Shown one piece after another: positions 1 to 10,609 of a DNA stretch of 64,000 bases (positions are counted from its first letter, which is position 1; every line of letters starts with the position of its first letter). Position numbers and translations under genes: made by a program. Source of the DNA: Pseudeuparius sepicola (Eukaryota > Arthropoda > Insecta > Coleoptera > Anthribidae); assembly GCA_963920635.1 (NCBI GenBank), contig OY987299.1, positions 120,901,373-120,965,372 of the forward strand. The letters are read 5' to 3'. Under the pieces are notes generated by a model that saw only the letters and a program-made list of their open reading frames with translations, was not told the origin of the DNA and searched no databases.

Positions 1-569
1 TTTTATATCACTAGCTTTTTCATTCTATTAACTTTTTATTACTAATTAAAGATAAGAATAGGTATTTTTCAAAAGAAAATGATATTAACGCTTTAAAATT
101 CTGTTGTGTTTGCTGCAAAGTTGATGTACCGTCTAGCATTTAGGGTATAAATTTAGTTACATTACGTTTTCCAGTTCTAAATTGATGCCAAAATAATAAT
201 AAATTAAATTATCATCAAACTATTTTACGTATCTAAGCAAAATTCTTGACTTTTATGGAACAAATAATTTTGCTTCAATTCTCTTCATGGCTTACTCATC
301 AATATTTGTTCCATAAAAGTCAATAATTTTGCTTAGATACGTAAAATAGTTTGATGATAATTTAATTTATTATTATTTTGGCATCAATTTAGAACTGGAA
401 AACTTAATGTAACTAAATTTATACCCTAAATACTAGACGGTACATCAACTTTGCAACAAACACAAACGAATTTTAAAGCACTACTATCATTTTCTTTTGA
501 AAAATACCTATTCTTATCGGTAATTAGTAATAAAAAGTTAATAGAATGATAAAGCTAGTAATATAAAAA
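1..569. mobile_element. Long foldback (palindromic) element
   Basis: The two halves are imperfect reverse complements. The left end (TTTTATATCACTAGC) pairs with the right end near 555-569, and the arms run inward about 260 bp to a short loop near 265-305. The arms differ by scattered substitutions and small indels, so this is an aged foldback. No coding capacity is seen. Because it begins at base 1, the true left end and any target duplication may lie outside the window. Confidence 0.85.
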
Positions 570-574
570 AGTTA

Positions 575-899
575 CTACGAAGTTACAAGTTTTTAAAATT
601 TTAAGATATTTCATAATAATTAAAAATTGGCAAAAAACTAAATTTGGTACACTTACGTAAAATTGAAAAAGAAACAACTTTTTCAAGTAAAACCTTTTGA
701 TATTTTAACAAATAAACCCATTTTTGGCGATATATTTTTTAAATGTCATTTTTGACAGATGACGAAAGTCACATGACCACGTTTTAGTGGGTCATTTTTC
801 ATATTTTTTCAGGCAAAAGGTAACTCCAAAAATAAATTTCAAAATAAAACATTATTTAAAAATTTCCCCCCTATGGTGCGAACTTTTTGGAGGACACTG
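575..899. mobile_element. Half of a TA-type foldback MITE
   Basis: The right end reads GAACTTTTTGGAGGACACTG followed by TA, matching the terminal style of the element ending at 43571 (CCAACTTTTTGGCGGGCACTG then TA). Internal similarity includes the segment AATGTCATTTTTGACAG followed by a degraded copy of the CRE-containing stretch. Only one arm is present. The left half is missing or was replaced by the adjacent foldback. Confidence 0.6.
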
Positions 900-2207
900 T
901 ATATGGGATTTTGTCATAGTTACATTAATAATTTTAAGAGACGGGAAAGCTCGCTGGAAAGACTCGGGGAAAACAGTCTTAATCTAATTTTACTATTAAA
1001 AAAGGTAGACCTAAAACTAGTTTGCTTTGTTTTAACGTAACACTATCTTGGGCGTCTAACTTTATTTCACCAGAAGAAATATATCAGGTTGGGGTTTCTG
1101 CAGAATAAGCTATTCGATGAAAATTTAGTAGGGAAGCAGAGTACATAACATTATGGGATTATTATACTGTGCACACTTTTTAAATGTAGAGTTTTTTTAC
1201 TTTTTCGCAAATGGAAGGTCCCACTTTTCCCAAACAATACATAGATTAAAGTGTGAAACGAATATATATCTACATATATTATGGTGTCCCACTTTTAAGA
1301 AAAAATGTAACAGCTTACAGCAACAGGATTTAAAAAAAGGACATTTTACAATGTAGAAAAATGAATGAAAACAGCTTCACATGTCGGAAATAGCTGTTTG
1401 CATTACCAGGGAGGCAAGTGTATTATTCCCTCCCGCGGATTATTGAAGATAGAGTATAATACTTTCTTCCAGTGTAATAATATACAATCATAGCCGAACG
1501 ATACTCCGTTTGGCTATGATACAATATACAATAGAATTTTTCTTCGACATCGTTTTACAACTTTCGGATAGGATAGGATAGAGAGTCGGGAACGCTATTT
1601 TCGAAAACGGTCGCAGTACCTACATTCTAATATATTTTTTCGTAAAAACATTAAAGCCTCTCAAGTTTGTTCGGTAATTTTCCAAATTTTCGCAAGTTCA
1701 GATAAATTTAACAAATTATTGGCATCAATACTTATTTAATTTCTAGATGATGTATAGTCCAAAGCACAAAAGAAAACGTTTCTAAAGAATGCGGGCAGCG
1801 TTGCGAGATTTCTCGTTATTTATTGGCGAATACACGTTTTATCATATTAAAGCCGAATTTCTGAACTCTGTTATACCGAAAAAATAAAGCTCGCATCACG
1901 GGACCACTTACCCATTTTTGTTTATCATTTATTTTTAACGCGGTGTGATAAAACACCTATTATATTTTTTTCAACATCGTCCCGTCTACCACCGCCTTTG
2001 AAATACCGCAACACAGCACTTCTGCGAAGGAGTCGGCTGACAAAAGCAGTTAGCCAACGCGTTTTGTGCCTGTTTCTATAGTACGTAAAGTTAACTGCGT
2101 AGTTGGGCTACCATACAGACCTCATTTTTTAGGCCGCTGGCAAGTTTTTTCCGCCGGCTCATAGAGCTCAGTGGCGTTTCGTATGTTCGGGAGTTAACGT
2201 GTGCAAA
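900..2207. other. Gene-free AT-rich stretch
   Basis: No supportable gene. A short hairpin (ATCATAGCC pairing with GGCTATGAT, 1489-1523) sits in AT-rich DNA. About 1980-2200 is richer in GC and directly precedes the transposase-like start at 2208, so it may be the decayed leader of that element. Confidence 0.5.
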
Positions 2208-2288
2208 ATGAGTAAACAGGGAAGAACGTTGCATTCTCAAGCACGAGAAATAATTGCCAATGTTATAAGGGTTTGCCTTCCTCCATAG
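2208..2288 (+). pseudogene. Tc1-like transposase N-terminal fragment
   Basis: A 26-codon ATG-initiated frame begins MSKQGRTLHSQAREIIANVI and stops at TAG 2286. The 'GRxLHSQAREIIANV' start resembles, from memory, the N-terminal helix-turn-helix start of a large insect family of Tc1/mariner-like DDE transposases, the family whose C-terminal part appears as a relic at 33960-34397. Nothing after the first 20 or so residues matches, so it is a truncated relic or the first exon of a decayed copy. Assignment is from motif recognition only. Confidence 0.45.
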
Positions 2289-3037
2289 TCTAAGGCATCA
2301 CTGTTAAGAATAATATTAACAATAAATTAAATAACAATTATATGAAAATTAAGTCAGTGAGTTACACAAAATTGAGCTACGCCCCTAAACTGTGACTAAT
2401 TCTATAATATTTGCGAGTTCTTCCCCCTTACGTCGCACGCATTCTGCCGTAAGGAGGACTATACAATGTACATACCACTTCACTTCTCAGTTACATAAAC
2501 AACTATTTTACATTGATTATTAATTTATGTACAGATATAAATCTCTAAATTCTGCATCAACAGAACTATCATTTTATAACGAGACCATTGTATAATATAC
2601 AATCTGGGATGTTTATGCGAAAACCCTCTGATAATATCTGCTGACTTCTGCCGAACTGAAACGTAACAATAACACAGACGGGAAAACATTTTCGACCGCA
2701 GTGTAAACTATTTGGGTTCGTAAAATTTTAATTGGTGCCATGCCGTCATTTGAATATGAATCGTCGTCGCCTAGAGCAACACGGGCAAGGTCAAGGCCTA
2801 CGTAAATTGAAAACATTTTGCAAACTAGAAAAATACGCGACGCATTATCTTGTTTATGGTATGAATAGAATAATGTACTTACCAATTTATGAATAGACCG
2901 ATACTTGGAATCTGAAACCATGTATCAGAGAGAATTTAACAACTGTGCCAGCATAATTTTATTAGAAAAAAATACCAAACATATAAACCTAAACACAATC
3001 TCGTAATTAAACGAAATTTACGAAATAAAAGTCTTAT
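2289..3037. other. Gene-free stretch
   Basis: AT-rich and unique-looking. Nothing is recognised. The 102-codon minus-strand frame at 2613-2921 shows no family resemblance or splice context. Confidence 0.4.
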
Positions 3038-3765
3038 GTTGGAGTTTGACCACCACCATCGTATATGTAATTTAAATGTGAAATGTTAAATAGAAAAGTT
3101 GTAGGGTTGGAATGTATTTTCAGAAAAACAATTAGGTAAACAACGAGTAACGGAGATATACAAGATATCTTCTTACTTTGACCTACCATTTCAAACTGCA
3201 AATCCAGGGCTGGCTACGATTTTCATACACCCTCGATTTTCACGAAAACCATTTATCGATTTCTTTATTTAAAATCTGACAGCACGGCGTTAATCGGGAC
3301 ATACCAAAATCCAAAATTGAATTTTTATTAAACTTTATACTGGCCAAGAGTGCTCTGGAATTATTTAAAAAATACTAATAAACACAAAAGAAATTTATTT
3401 TGTACAAAATATCAACCAACAAATAAAAAAACAATTTGTCAAGAAAGTCTAAGATGAGATACTTTCTGTGTGTTTCCAGTTGTGGCACACCAGCTGCCTT
3501 AACTCATAATTTTATGGACTTACTTACTGGCAGGCTTCGGTATTTTTTAGATTTGGTTCGTTTATAATGTCCCGGGCGAGTTCGATATACTAAAATAAAA
3601 ATGTTATGGATTTGGATATGTACAAAAGTAGACCAAAAGTAACTCTGTTACTCGGTGTTTAATAGTTTTTCTGAAAATACTTTCGAATAGCTCTGTTGGA
3701 ACCATACAACTTTTCCATTTAACATTTCACACTTAAATGGTCTATGGTGGTGGTCAAACTCCAAC
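3038..3765. mobile_element. DNA element with about 110-bp inverted termini
   Basis: Left end GTTGGAGTTTGACCACCACC and right end GGTGGTGGTCAAACTCCAAC are exact inverse copies, with homology extending inward about 110 bp. The centre (about 3280-3600) is the reverse complement of the centre of the element at 57325-58560. They share the 'AAATCTGAC..CGTTAATC' block, the block around AGAGTGCTCTGGAAT, and the AAACACAAAAGAAATT block. The termini of the two elements differ, so related cores sit between unrelated ends. Confidence 0.8.
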
Positions 3766-3770
3766 CTATG

Positions 3771-3822
3771 ACTTAAAATAAATAATTTATGGATTTGCAT
3801 ATGTTTAAAAGTAGACACCCTG
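3771..3822. mobile_element. Terminal fragment of the 57325-type element
   Basis: The phrase AAAAGTAGACACCCTGTA with its upstream AT context matches the right terminus of the element at 57325-58560 (ACTTAAAAGTAGACACCCTG then TA). It abuts the next foldback, so it looks truncated by that insertion. Confidence 0.6.
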
Positions 3823-3824
3823 TA

Positions 3825-4364
3825 CAGACTGAGTCATTTTCGATGGTTTTATGGGGTATCTCCGTTATTTGTATAGATAGAAAAAAACAAGGTAGGTGTT
3901 CATGAGTTAATTTTTTGAGATATTTACGATCCTCAAAACAGATCTCTGATATCTCCAATACTTTAGGAGATACAGGGCGTTTTTGAAATTTTTGCAATTA
4001 TCATAGCTCATTTGTTTTTAAACCTATATATTTCGTTGAAAACGCTTTATACGCACTTTTTTACGTAGAATCCATTGGAGTAAACAGTTTTTCTATAAAA
4101 TAGTTATTTATGTACCAAGGCACTGAAGTTGAATTAGTATATATTATATTTCAACGAAATATATAGGTTTAAAAACAAATGAGCTATGATAATTGCAAAA
4201 ATTTCAAAAACGCCCTGTATCTCCTAAAGTATTGGAGATATCAGAGATCTGTTTTGAGCATCGTAAATATCTCAAAAAATTAACTCATGAACACCTACCT
4301 TGTTTTTTCTATCTATACAAATAACGCAGATACCCCATAAAACCATCGAAAATGACTCAGTCTG
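3825..4364. mobile_element. TA-flanked foldback MITE, interrupted in its loop
   Basis: The arms begin CAGACTGAGTCATTTTCGAT and end ATCGAAAATGACTCAGTCTG, with TA on both sides. The arms are about 220 bp and nearly identical. The loop holds a short foreign piece (about 4099-4136) reading TAGTTATTTATGTACCAAGG and continuing into CACTGAAGTTGAA. That piece is the tip of the hairpin module that ends the 5S-like family at 6772-7386. Confidence 0.85.
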
Positions 4365-4365
4365 T

Positions 4366-6771
4366 ACATAGTACCATTGACAATGATAGTACACAGGGTG
4401 AGTTACGCAGGGCGCGGTGGTATATATCTTCTACATAAGTGTAGACAAAACTTGTAGAGAAACATGAGTACTACATTCCGAAAATATTTTCCGAAATACA
4501 GGGTCCGATGAGTAGTGGCGACCCAAAGTTTTTTTTTTTTAATAGAACATCCCGTATTTTGTTACATTTTTTAGAAAGTCCTTAAAGAGTATGTTCTTTT
4601 TGGTACAGGATATTAAGGGCCTATCTTGAAAGGTTAGGGAGTTATTTTAACTTTAAACGAAAAAAGGGGTCACTTTTGGAAATGTATTATGATTGTATAA
4701 ATAAGATTTTGGGCAGGAGATTGTCTGTTACGCCTAGTTAACAATTTTGGACTGATATTGAGGTACCAATTTTGGACTGATATTGAGGTAAAGTTCTAAA
4801 GAACCTACCGGTCGATTTACTTACGCAAATCCTAAGTTTACTCGCTAATTTTAAATGGAATGCCCTATATTTTATTACATGTTTTTTGTTGGTATAGGGT
4901 ATTATGGGTTATTCGATGCACTGGAAATGGTTGAAAACCTACCAATAATAAAAAAACTTACTTCATATGAAGAAATAAAGTTACCGCCTCGGTTACCGCA
5001 GAATAGATGAGGAGATTATGTTATTTATTTATGGCGTTACAGGTACGTTCTCATTGTTGACACAATTCTCGAAAACTAAAATGTTTTTTTAAGTGATGTT
5101 TTTCTGTGGCCGCGACCACGGCCACAGATTACCAGCTCTGTGCCACGGCCCTCAGTCTCATTTCTTACTGCAGAGCGCGCGGCTTATCTTGCAAAGCTGT
5201 ATTGGTTATTCTGTATACATATTTGATCCAACACTTGACATCGCCAAAAAATTTTAAGCAGAAACTTTAAAAGTTCTACGTTACTTGCCGCCTATATGGT
5301 AATTTTAAAAAATGTGATCACTTTTATAAAATGTATAATAGGTACCCTTCTAGTTATAAAAAAGTAAACCTTTGTAATTTTAGAATACCTACATGCCCAT
5401 TTACCTACTTCACATAAGTTAATTAAGGACAAAATAAAATAGGTAAGTGTTTACTAAAGTATTATTATTATTATTATCAATGAAAATTTATTGATTTACC
5501 ACTTTTAGTGATTTGACCTCCAATGTACTGGGTGAGTGTACCCGACCTTTTCGAACAAAAATGTTAGTACTAAGTTAGGTTTCTTCTAAATCATCAGGAT
5601 TTTTTATTAGCTGAAACAATTAAGCAATGCACAGTTGGAAAAGAGGACCCACCCAAGTATTTTTTAGAAAACCATGTATTATGTATATGTATAATTACAT
5701 TTTTAAACTAAACGATAAATTTTAAATAATTTTATGAATGATGATCAATATCTAAATTTAACTGTTTTCGAAATATTGAAGTTTTTAATTAAGGTTTTTA
5801 TTTTTTTTAGGTGAAATATGCCAATATAAATGTGTTTGATCAATATGTTATGTAATACCTTTTGTTAAAATGATATAGGTATCATGTTAAACAAAAAATA
5901 TATATATTTTATGAATGAAAAAATAAGTTTTATTGGTATAATTATTTTTATCAAATTAAAAAAAAATACAAAATTTACGTGTCTTTCTAGTTAAAAATTT
6001 GCCATAGGTGCACTTGCAGCCAATGCGTAAAATTTATTTAATGTTACCATTCTTATAAAAATCAATGTAAATAAATTTATTTGTATCATTGTATCTGGCA
6101 TTTTCAATACCCTTAAGATACTTGCGGAAGATGCGAGGTCTGTGAATTTTTCTTTGCCACAAAATAATATGAATGGTTAGTAACTTCTAGTGTAAATTGT
6201 TTAGTCTTAATAATTATTGAGTCACAATAACTATCCTTATTACGTATACCGGACCTTCCGAAACGAAATGACCAAAATTTCAAAATACCCCCATATCCAT
6301 ATATTACTCATCATTGTTGGCATTCTTTCGCAGTGCCATCCATCATGATTCACCGGGCATTTCGCGAAAACATGCCACCTCCTAAAAGCAATCCCATACG
6401 CCCATTACCGGCAGTATTCCGTGTGTAAATATTTTGCATGCTCGCGATATGGCGATCTCTGGTTTTTTCCCGTTTTGTTGTCGTTTTTCCGCACCCGACC
6501 TGCCGGTAGCCGGAGAAAAGTCAACGAACTTAGGCGCCGTTGCCAAGTTGGCGATATGGTAGGAGCTAGGACGTGAAAACTGACAGTAAATGAATTTCAG
6601 ATTATTAAGACATATCTCATATCTCTATAGACAGAACCGTAGCTTCTATTATCAGTGTCAAATCATGAAGATTTTCTTCTATTTGAAAACAGATGACTAG
6701 CCTTTGCAATTTCTGTGGCAAGACCAACGACAAAACATTTAGTGTAACAATAAGGAATAACAAAAAATGTC
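4366..6771. other. Gene-free stretch with minor repeats
   Basis: No gene is supported. The stretch holds a possible single end of a 'CACAGGGTGAG' element at about 4391, a 25-bp tandem duplication at 4742-4790, a small GC hairpin (CTGTGGCCG pairing with CGGCCACAG, 5104-5127) and an ATT microsatellite near 5461. About 6290-6560 is distinctly richer in GC and looks unique, so it could be conserved non-coding DNA. That last point is inference from composition only. Confidence 0.4.
4742..4790 (+). repeat. 25-bp tandem duplication
   Basis: Two adjacent copies of a 25-bp unit beginning CAATTTTGGACTGATATTG. The match is perfect over 24 bases. Confidence 0.9.
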
Positions 6772-7139
6772 TTTTCTTGAAATCGGCATTAAAATGTCCC
6801 AAAATCGTCATTAAAAGCACAGAAATCGTACAATAATGTAGCCCATTATTGTACGATTTTTTCAATAAGTAGGCCTTGGCGAGATGTAAACATCAAACGT
6901 CAGACGCGGAGAAATCGCCCGTCAAAAGTGACCAAATATTCAAAACCCGGCCGATAAAGGCTCATTTAACTTTTCGTACACATTGCGAAATTGTTTCCTA
7001 TAGAAGCGCAATCCTTCAGTATACATATTTTAGTAAATTTGAAAATCAATAGATTTGTTGTGTCGGCTGCACAAGAAGCAGCAGTTTGGTTTTTCTGTCA
7101 GAAGGTGCCGTACATCATTATACTTGTCCTAGGTAGAGC

Positions 7140-7193
7140 GATCGGTAAAGTCAAGCAACGCAGCGCGTAGTCGGTTCGTGGACGGGTGATCCC
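7140..7193 (+). promoter_or_regulatory. 5S rRNA-like Pol III internal promoter (A box + C box)
   Basis: The block contains AAAGTCAAGCAACGC (5S A box, compare GAAGCTAAGCAGGGTC in vertebrate 5S) and TTCGTGGACGGGTGATCCC (C box, compare TTGGATGGGAGACCGCC). Aligned from the A box, GGACGGG falls 34 positions in, the same place as GGATGGG in 5S rRNA. The intermediate spacing is therefore native with no indel. The first and last thirds of 5S rRNA are not recognisable, so this is a promoter-bearing relic and not a functional 5S gene. Confidence 0.75.
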
Positions 7194-7252
7194 TTATTAT
7201 TATTTTCTTGCCTAATAAAACATTTTTTTTCCGATTTCAAGAAAAATATAAT

Positions 7253-7375
7253 ATGTACCTCGGCACTGAAGTTCAACTTTTTATGACTCATGTGGTTTAT
7301 TTGCCTCGGCCAGAGGCCTCAGCAACTAAACTCCACATGAGTCATAAAAAGTTGAACTTCAGTGCCTTGGTACAT
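7253..7375. repeat. Large terminal hairpin of copy A
   Basis: ATGTACCTCGGCACTGAAGT pairs with ACTTCAGTGCCTTGGTACAT. The stem extends about 43 bp per arm around a GC-rich centre (GCCTCGGCCAGAGGCCTC), which is itself partly palindromic. The same hairpin ends copy B (50030-50153). Confidence 0.9.
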
Positions 7376-7386
7376 AAATAACTATT

Positions 7387-7971
7387 ATATTACCAAGATG
7401 TGATATTTCAGGTACATACACTATTCATTTTGTCAACTTAAAGATAAGCTTTAAAATCCTCATTGACTTTGACAGCAACGGGGAGTAAAGTTTCAATTGA
7501 CCTACAAGTGTTTAGATTTTTAACATATTGACATAAAACCCAAACAAAAACACTTTGGCATTTGCAAACTGTTCTTTCATCATTCTTGAAATCATATACA
7601 TATTACCATTGAAATACCTTAATCAATGATATTACTTTAAGATATGTGGGCAAATTAACGAAAATAAAGTTTAAGAATGTCATAAAAGCTAAGGGGCCTA
7701 AATCTCATTGTCTAATTTCATTCACTTTATCCAAACATTTCGTAAGCTCTCGAAGAAATTGGGGGAAATTCTTCGTGAAAGTCTAATTCAAAAGTGGAGA
7801 TACCAACAAATGAGGCAATCTTATTTGAGGATTGGTATAGAAAAGTTTTATTCCACATCTTAAAACTCAATTAAAATGTTGTTTCTAGAATGAAGTTTAT
7901 CATCCAAATCCAATTTGTTTGCAATAATTGCTTACTTTTCCTTATTTGGAAAAGACAATAATTTGCCACAG
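7387..7971. other. Intergenic or intronic stretch upstream of a candidate exon
   Basis: AT-rich. No gene or repeat is recognised apart from the pyrimidine-rich tract (TTACTTTTCCTTATTT) that precedes the splice acceptor at 7970-7971. Confidence 0.4.
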
Positions 7972-8034
7972 GTATGTTCAAAGTGAAAGTACCCATCGGA
8001 AAGTCGGCAACGTCGCCGTCAATCGAGCAGATTG
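7972..8034 (+). CDS. Candidate 63-bp internal exon of an unidentified gene (block a)
   Basis: A pyrimidine-rich tract and CCACAG acceptor precede this block, and the consensus donor GTGAGT follows it. Only one frame is open. It uses two bases to complete a split codon, then encodes MFKVKVPIGKSATSPSIEQI, then leaves a single G. The exon is therefore phase 1 to phase 1 (21 codons' worth), like a cassette exon. The leftover G joins the first two bases of the block at 10610 to give an Asp codon and keeps the frame open. The product is not recognised. Local GC is higher than in flanking DNA. No 5' exon was found upstream. Confidence 0.4.
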
Positions 8035-8269
8035 GTGAGTCATGAATCTCTAAAAGGTGGCCTTCCATTGTTATTGTTAATCAAGCGGTGGGCCTACGCA
8101 GTCCTACGAGCTTAAGAGGGACGCTTCCTGATTTGATGTCAGTGTTTTCATTTCACGAGACATGAAGATTTTTTTTTTAGAAAACACTTTAACACACTTG
8201 TGTATACAAATACAGTGAAAACAGTAGTAATTAGGACATCATAAAAATCCGGTGACAGATCTAAGTCTA

Positions 8270-9798
8270 CAGGGTGAGTATTTTTCGATGCTCACTACGG
8301 GGATCTCGGAAACTAGCAGAGCTAGAACAAAAGTTAAATGGGGAAAGAATTGCAGTTTTGAATGCCAAATCTAATGCCACTTTTGGATTTCTAAAAAAGT
8401 TCATGGCTCACTAGATATTTTGAAAAGAGTGATTATTTGCCATTTCATCAGATCTCTGTAGCTCCGTTATTTCTGATTATACAGAAAAACTGTAGAGACA
8501 AAAATTGTAGATAATTTTGGGATTAAGAAGATAATCTAAGTAATCCAATTTTTTATGTTGTTTGTGATTTTTGAGATATGACATAAACTTGTTTTTTTAA
8601 ATGTAAATCATAGTTGGCTGTGGCCTTATCAAATCGGCCATTTTTTGAGCTTTCCAAAGATATAATACTCGGCATAGTTATTATAAAAAATAAAAGAGCT
8701 ATGGCTAATTTTCTGATTTTTTTTTAATTTTCACATAGTCAGCCATGGAATATTTTCAAAATAATTACGTTCTATTTTATAATTAGATTTTATACTTCAA
8801 ACTTTCTGATATTTTGTTTTTAGCTGGTAACAAAATGAAATAAAAATAAAAAGACACAAATTCAAATTATTATTATTTTAAAAGGTCACCTTTTCCTTTT
8901 AAAATAAAAAAGGTGTTCAAACAATCCACCATTATTATTTATGCAAATATTGCATCTTTTTAAAACTGAATTTTTGTCGCCTTTCTTAGAGAGCCAATTC
9001 TGGCAATTGCTTCCAAAACAGCTGCTCTTAATTCAACAATTGTCTCATACTTTATTTTGTACAGTTTCCCACAAAAAGAAATCCAAAACAGACAAATCGG
9101 GGGATCGGGGCTGCCAGGAAATAGGTATATTTCTCCCTATCCAACTATTTGGATATAGCTATAGCTGATCTAGGTAATTTCTTACGGGCAAATAATTATG
9201 TGGTGGAGCTCCATCATGATAATTTTTGTTTTATTTTGTTACATTTTGTTACCAGCTAAAAATAAAATATTTGAAAGTTTGAAGTAGGTATGTCTTATTG
9301 TAAAATAGAACGTAATTATGAAAATATTCCATGGCTGACTATGTGACAATTAAAAAAAAATCAGAAAATTACCCATAGCAATTTTATTTATTATAATAAC
9401 TATTATATTTTTGGAAAGCTCAAAAAATGGCCGATTTGATAAGGCCACAGCCAACTATGATTTACATTTAAAAAAACACAAGTTTGTCATATCTCAAAAA
9501 TCACAAACAACATAAAAAATTGGATTGGATCAGATTATCTTATTAAGCCCAAAATTATCTACAATTTTTGTCTCTACAGTTTTTCTATAGAATCAGAAAT
9601 AACGGAGCTACAGAGATCTGATGAAATAGCAAAAAATCACTCTTTTAAATTATCTAATGAGCCATAAACTTTTTCAAAAATCCAAAAGGGACATTAAATT
9701 GAGCATTCAAAACTGCAATTCTTTCCCCATTTAACCTTTGTTCTAGCTCTGCTACTTTCCGAGATCCCCATAGTGGGCATCGAAAAAAACTCACCCTG
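8270..9798. mobile_element. TA-flanked DNA element with about 550-bp inverted termini
   Basis: Ends are CAGGGTGAGTATTTTTCGAT and its inverse ATCGAAAAAAACTCACCCTG, each next to TA. The arms (about 8270-8860 and 9230-9798) are inverted copies of each other with scattered substitutions. The unpaired centre contains the decayed transposase at 8900-9225, which identifies the group as Tc1/mariner-like and shows how a former autonomous element became a foldback. Confidence 0.85.
8900..9225 (-). pseudogene. Decayed Tc1/mariner-like transposase (C-terminal DDE part)
   Basis: Read on the minus strand from about 9221, the frame gives HHDGAPPHNYLPVRNYLDQ, then a damaged stretch with YPNSWIGRNIPISWQPRSPD and LSVLDFFLWETVQNKV. 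After a frameshift it continues ETIVELRAAVLEAIARIGSL and ends with CNICINNGGLFEHLF. 'DGAPPH' holds the second catalytic Asp of the DDE/D triad. 'SPDLxxLDFFLW' is the conserved third-acid block, and 'C..CI.NGG.FEHL' is the usual C-terminus of this insect transposase group. At least one stop and one frameshift show it is dead. Confidence 0.85.
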
Positions 9799-10609
9799 TA
9801 TATATAAACATGTATCAATCAGAAAATTAGTTCCTATTTATGCTGCGATAGTTATATTTCTACTGAGGTAATATACACAAAGGACAGCAACAGCAGCAAA
9901 ATATTGTTTGATTTTTTTTGCATTTCAGATTTAATTTGGGAGCTATTTACGCCTTTTTATGGCATTTAAACAGAAACTATATTTTTTTGTGGACGTGCCT
10001 AGTGTTGCAAAGGACAATGTTTTGCAGCAATCCATTTATTCCTTCAGATATCATAATGAAAATTATTATAATACGACAGGCACTGGAAAATTAATGTGAT
10101 AAAATAATACTCATTCATATCCATAAAATCAACCACAACCGTGTGAAGGCAAATAAACTCTTGGACAAAATTAAGGCACCATATTTTTTTTATATTTTTT
10201 TTTTTTTTGCGATTTTCCCGACTACACCTCTGACTTCTATTCCCCCCCATTATGGCTCAAGGTTATTAAATTTGAAATGATTTCTCAAGAGTAAGTTATA
10301 CTGCTGGTTGTTTTATATGCTCTGGTATTGTGGTATTGGTATTAGTGTTGACCCAGATGCGTTTATTCTGTTTTGCTGTTTTTTTGTTCTTTTTTAATTT
10401 GGAGTTATGCTAGATTATTTATGCATTTTCAGCAAAAACACATTTTTAATGAAACATTAACGCAAATTAAGGTCATGTTAAGGTCATGTTTGACTAATTT
10501 GTAGGTGTTCATTATCATTTCAATGTTTTATTTTGCGTTTTTATTGTAAATATTTAGATTAATTATTAAAGTGGTGCGTCAATTTTGTCTTTCCCTTTTC
10601 CGAACATAG
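9799..10609. other. Gene-free stretch (possible intron)
   Basis: AT-rich with long T tracts (about 10190-10210). Apart from the paired nuclear-receptor-like half sites at 10470-10486 nothing is recognised. It would be intronic if blocks at 7972 and 10610 belong to one gene. Confidence 0.4.
10470..10486 (+). promoter_or_regulatory. Candidate nuclear-receptor element (DR5 of AGGTCA)
   Basis: Two perfect AGGTCA half sites in the same orientation are separated by 5 bp (AGGTCATGTTAAGGTCA), each preceded by TTA. Direct repeats of this hexamer are bound by nuclear receptors, and the 'AAGGTCA' extension also suits monomeric receptors. Function is inferred from sequence only. Confidence 0.35.

Larger units (their letters stand above)
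6772..7386 (+). mobile_element. 5S-like-promoter repeat, copy A
   Basis: This unit of about 615 bp is repeated nearly identically at 49553-50164, and in reverse and divergent form inside 24710-25560. It starts TTTTCTTGAAATCGGC and ends TACATAAATAACTATT. The start is repeated in inverted form internally at about 7230-7245 (CCGATTTCAAGAAAA). In order it holds a small hairpin (CGTACAATAATG/CATTATTGTACG, about 6827-6860), a 5S-rRNA-like block at 7140-7193, and a large terminal hairpin at 7253-7375. No protein frame is evident. It could be a Pol III-transcribed 5S-derived retroposon (SINE3-like) fused to a foldback, but no poly-A or tail repeat and no clear target duplication is seen, so the class is unresolved. 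Confidence 0.8.

Noticed and set aside
6617..6865. 82-codon minus-strand frame near 6617
   Set aside because: Its upper part runs into the 5S-like repeat. An acceptor-like CCACAG is present, but none of the three downstream frames is convincing.
7140..7193. Functional 5S rRNA gene
   Set aside because: Only the A-box to C-box third is recognisable. The 5' and 3' strands of helix I are absent, and it lies in a dispersed repeat.
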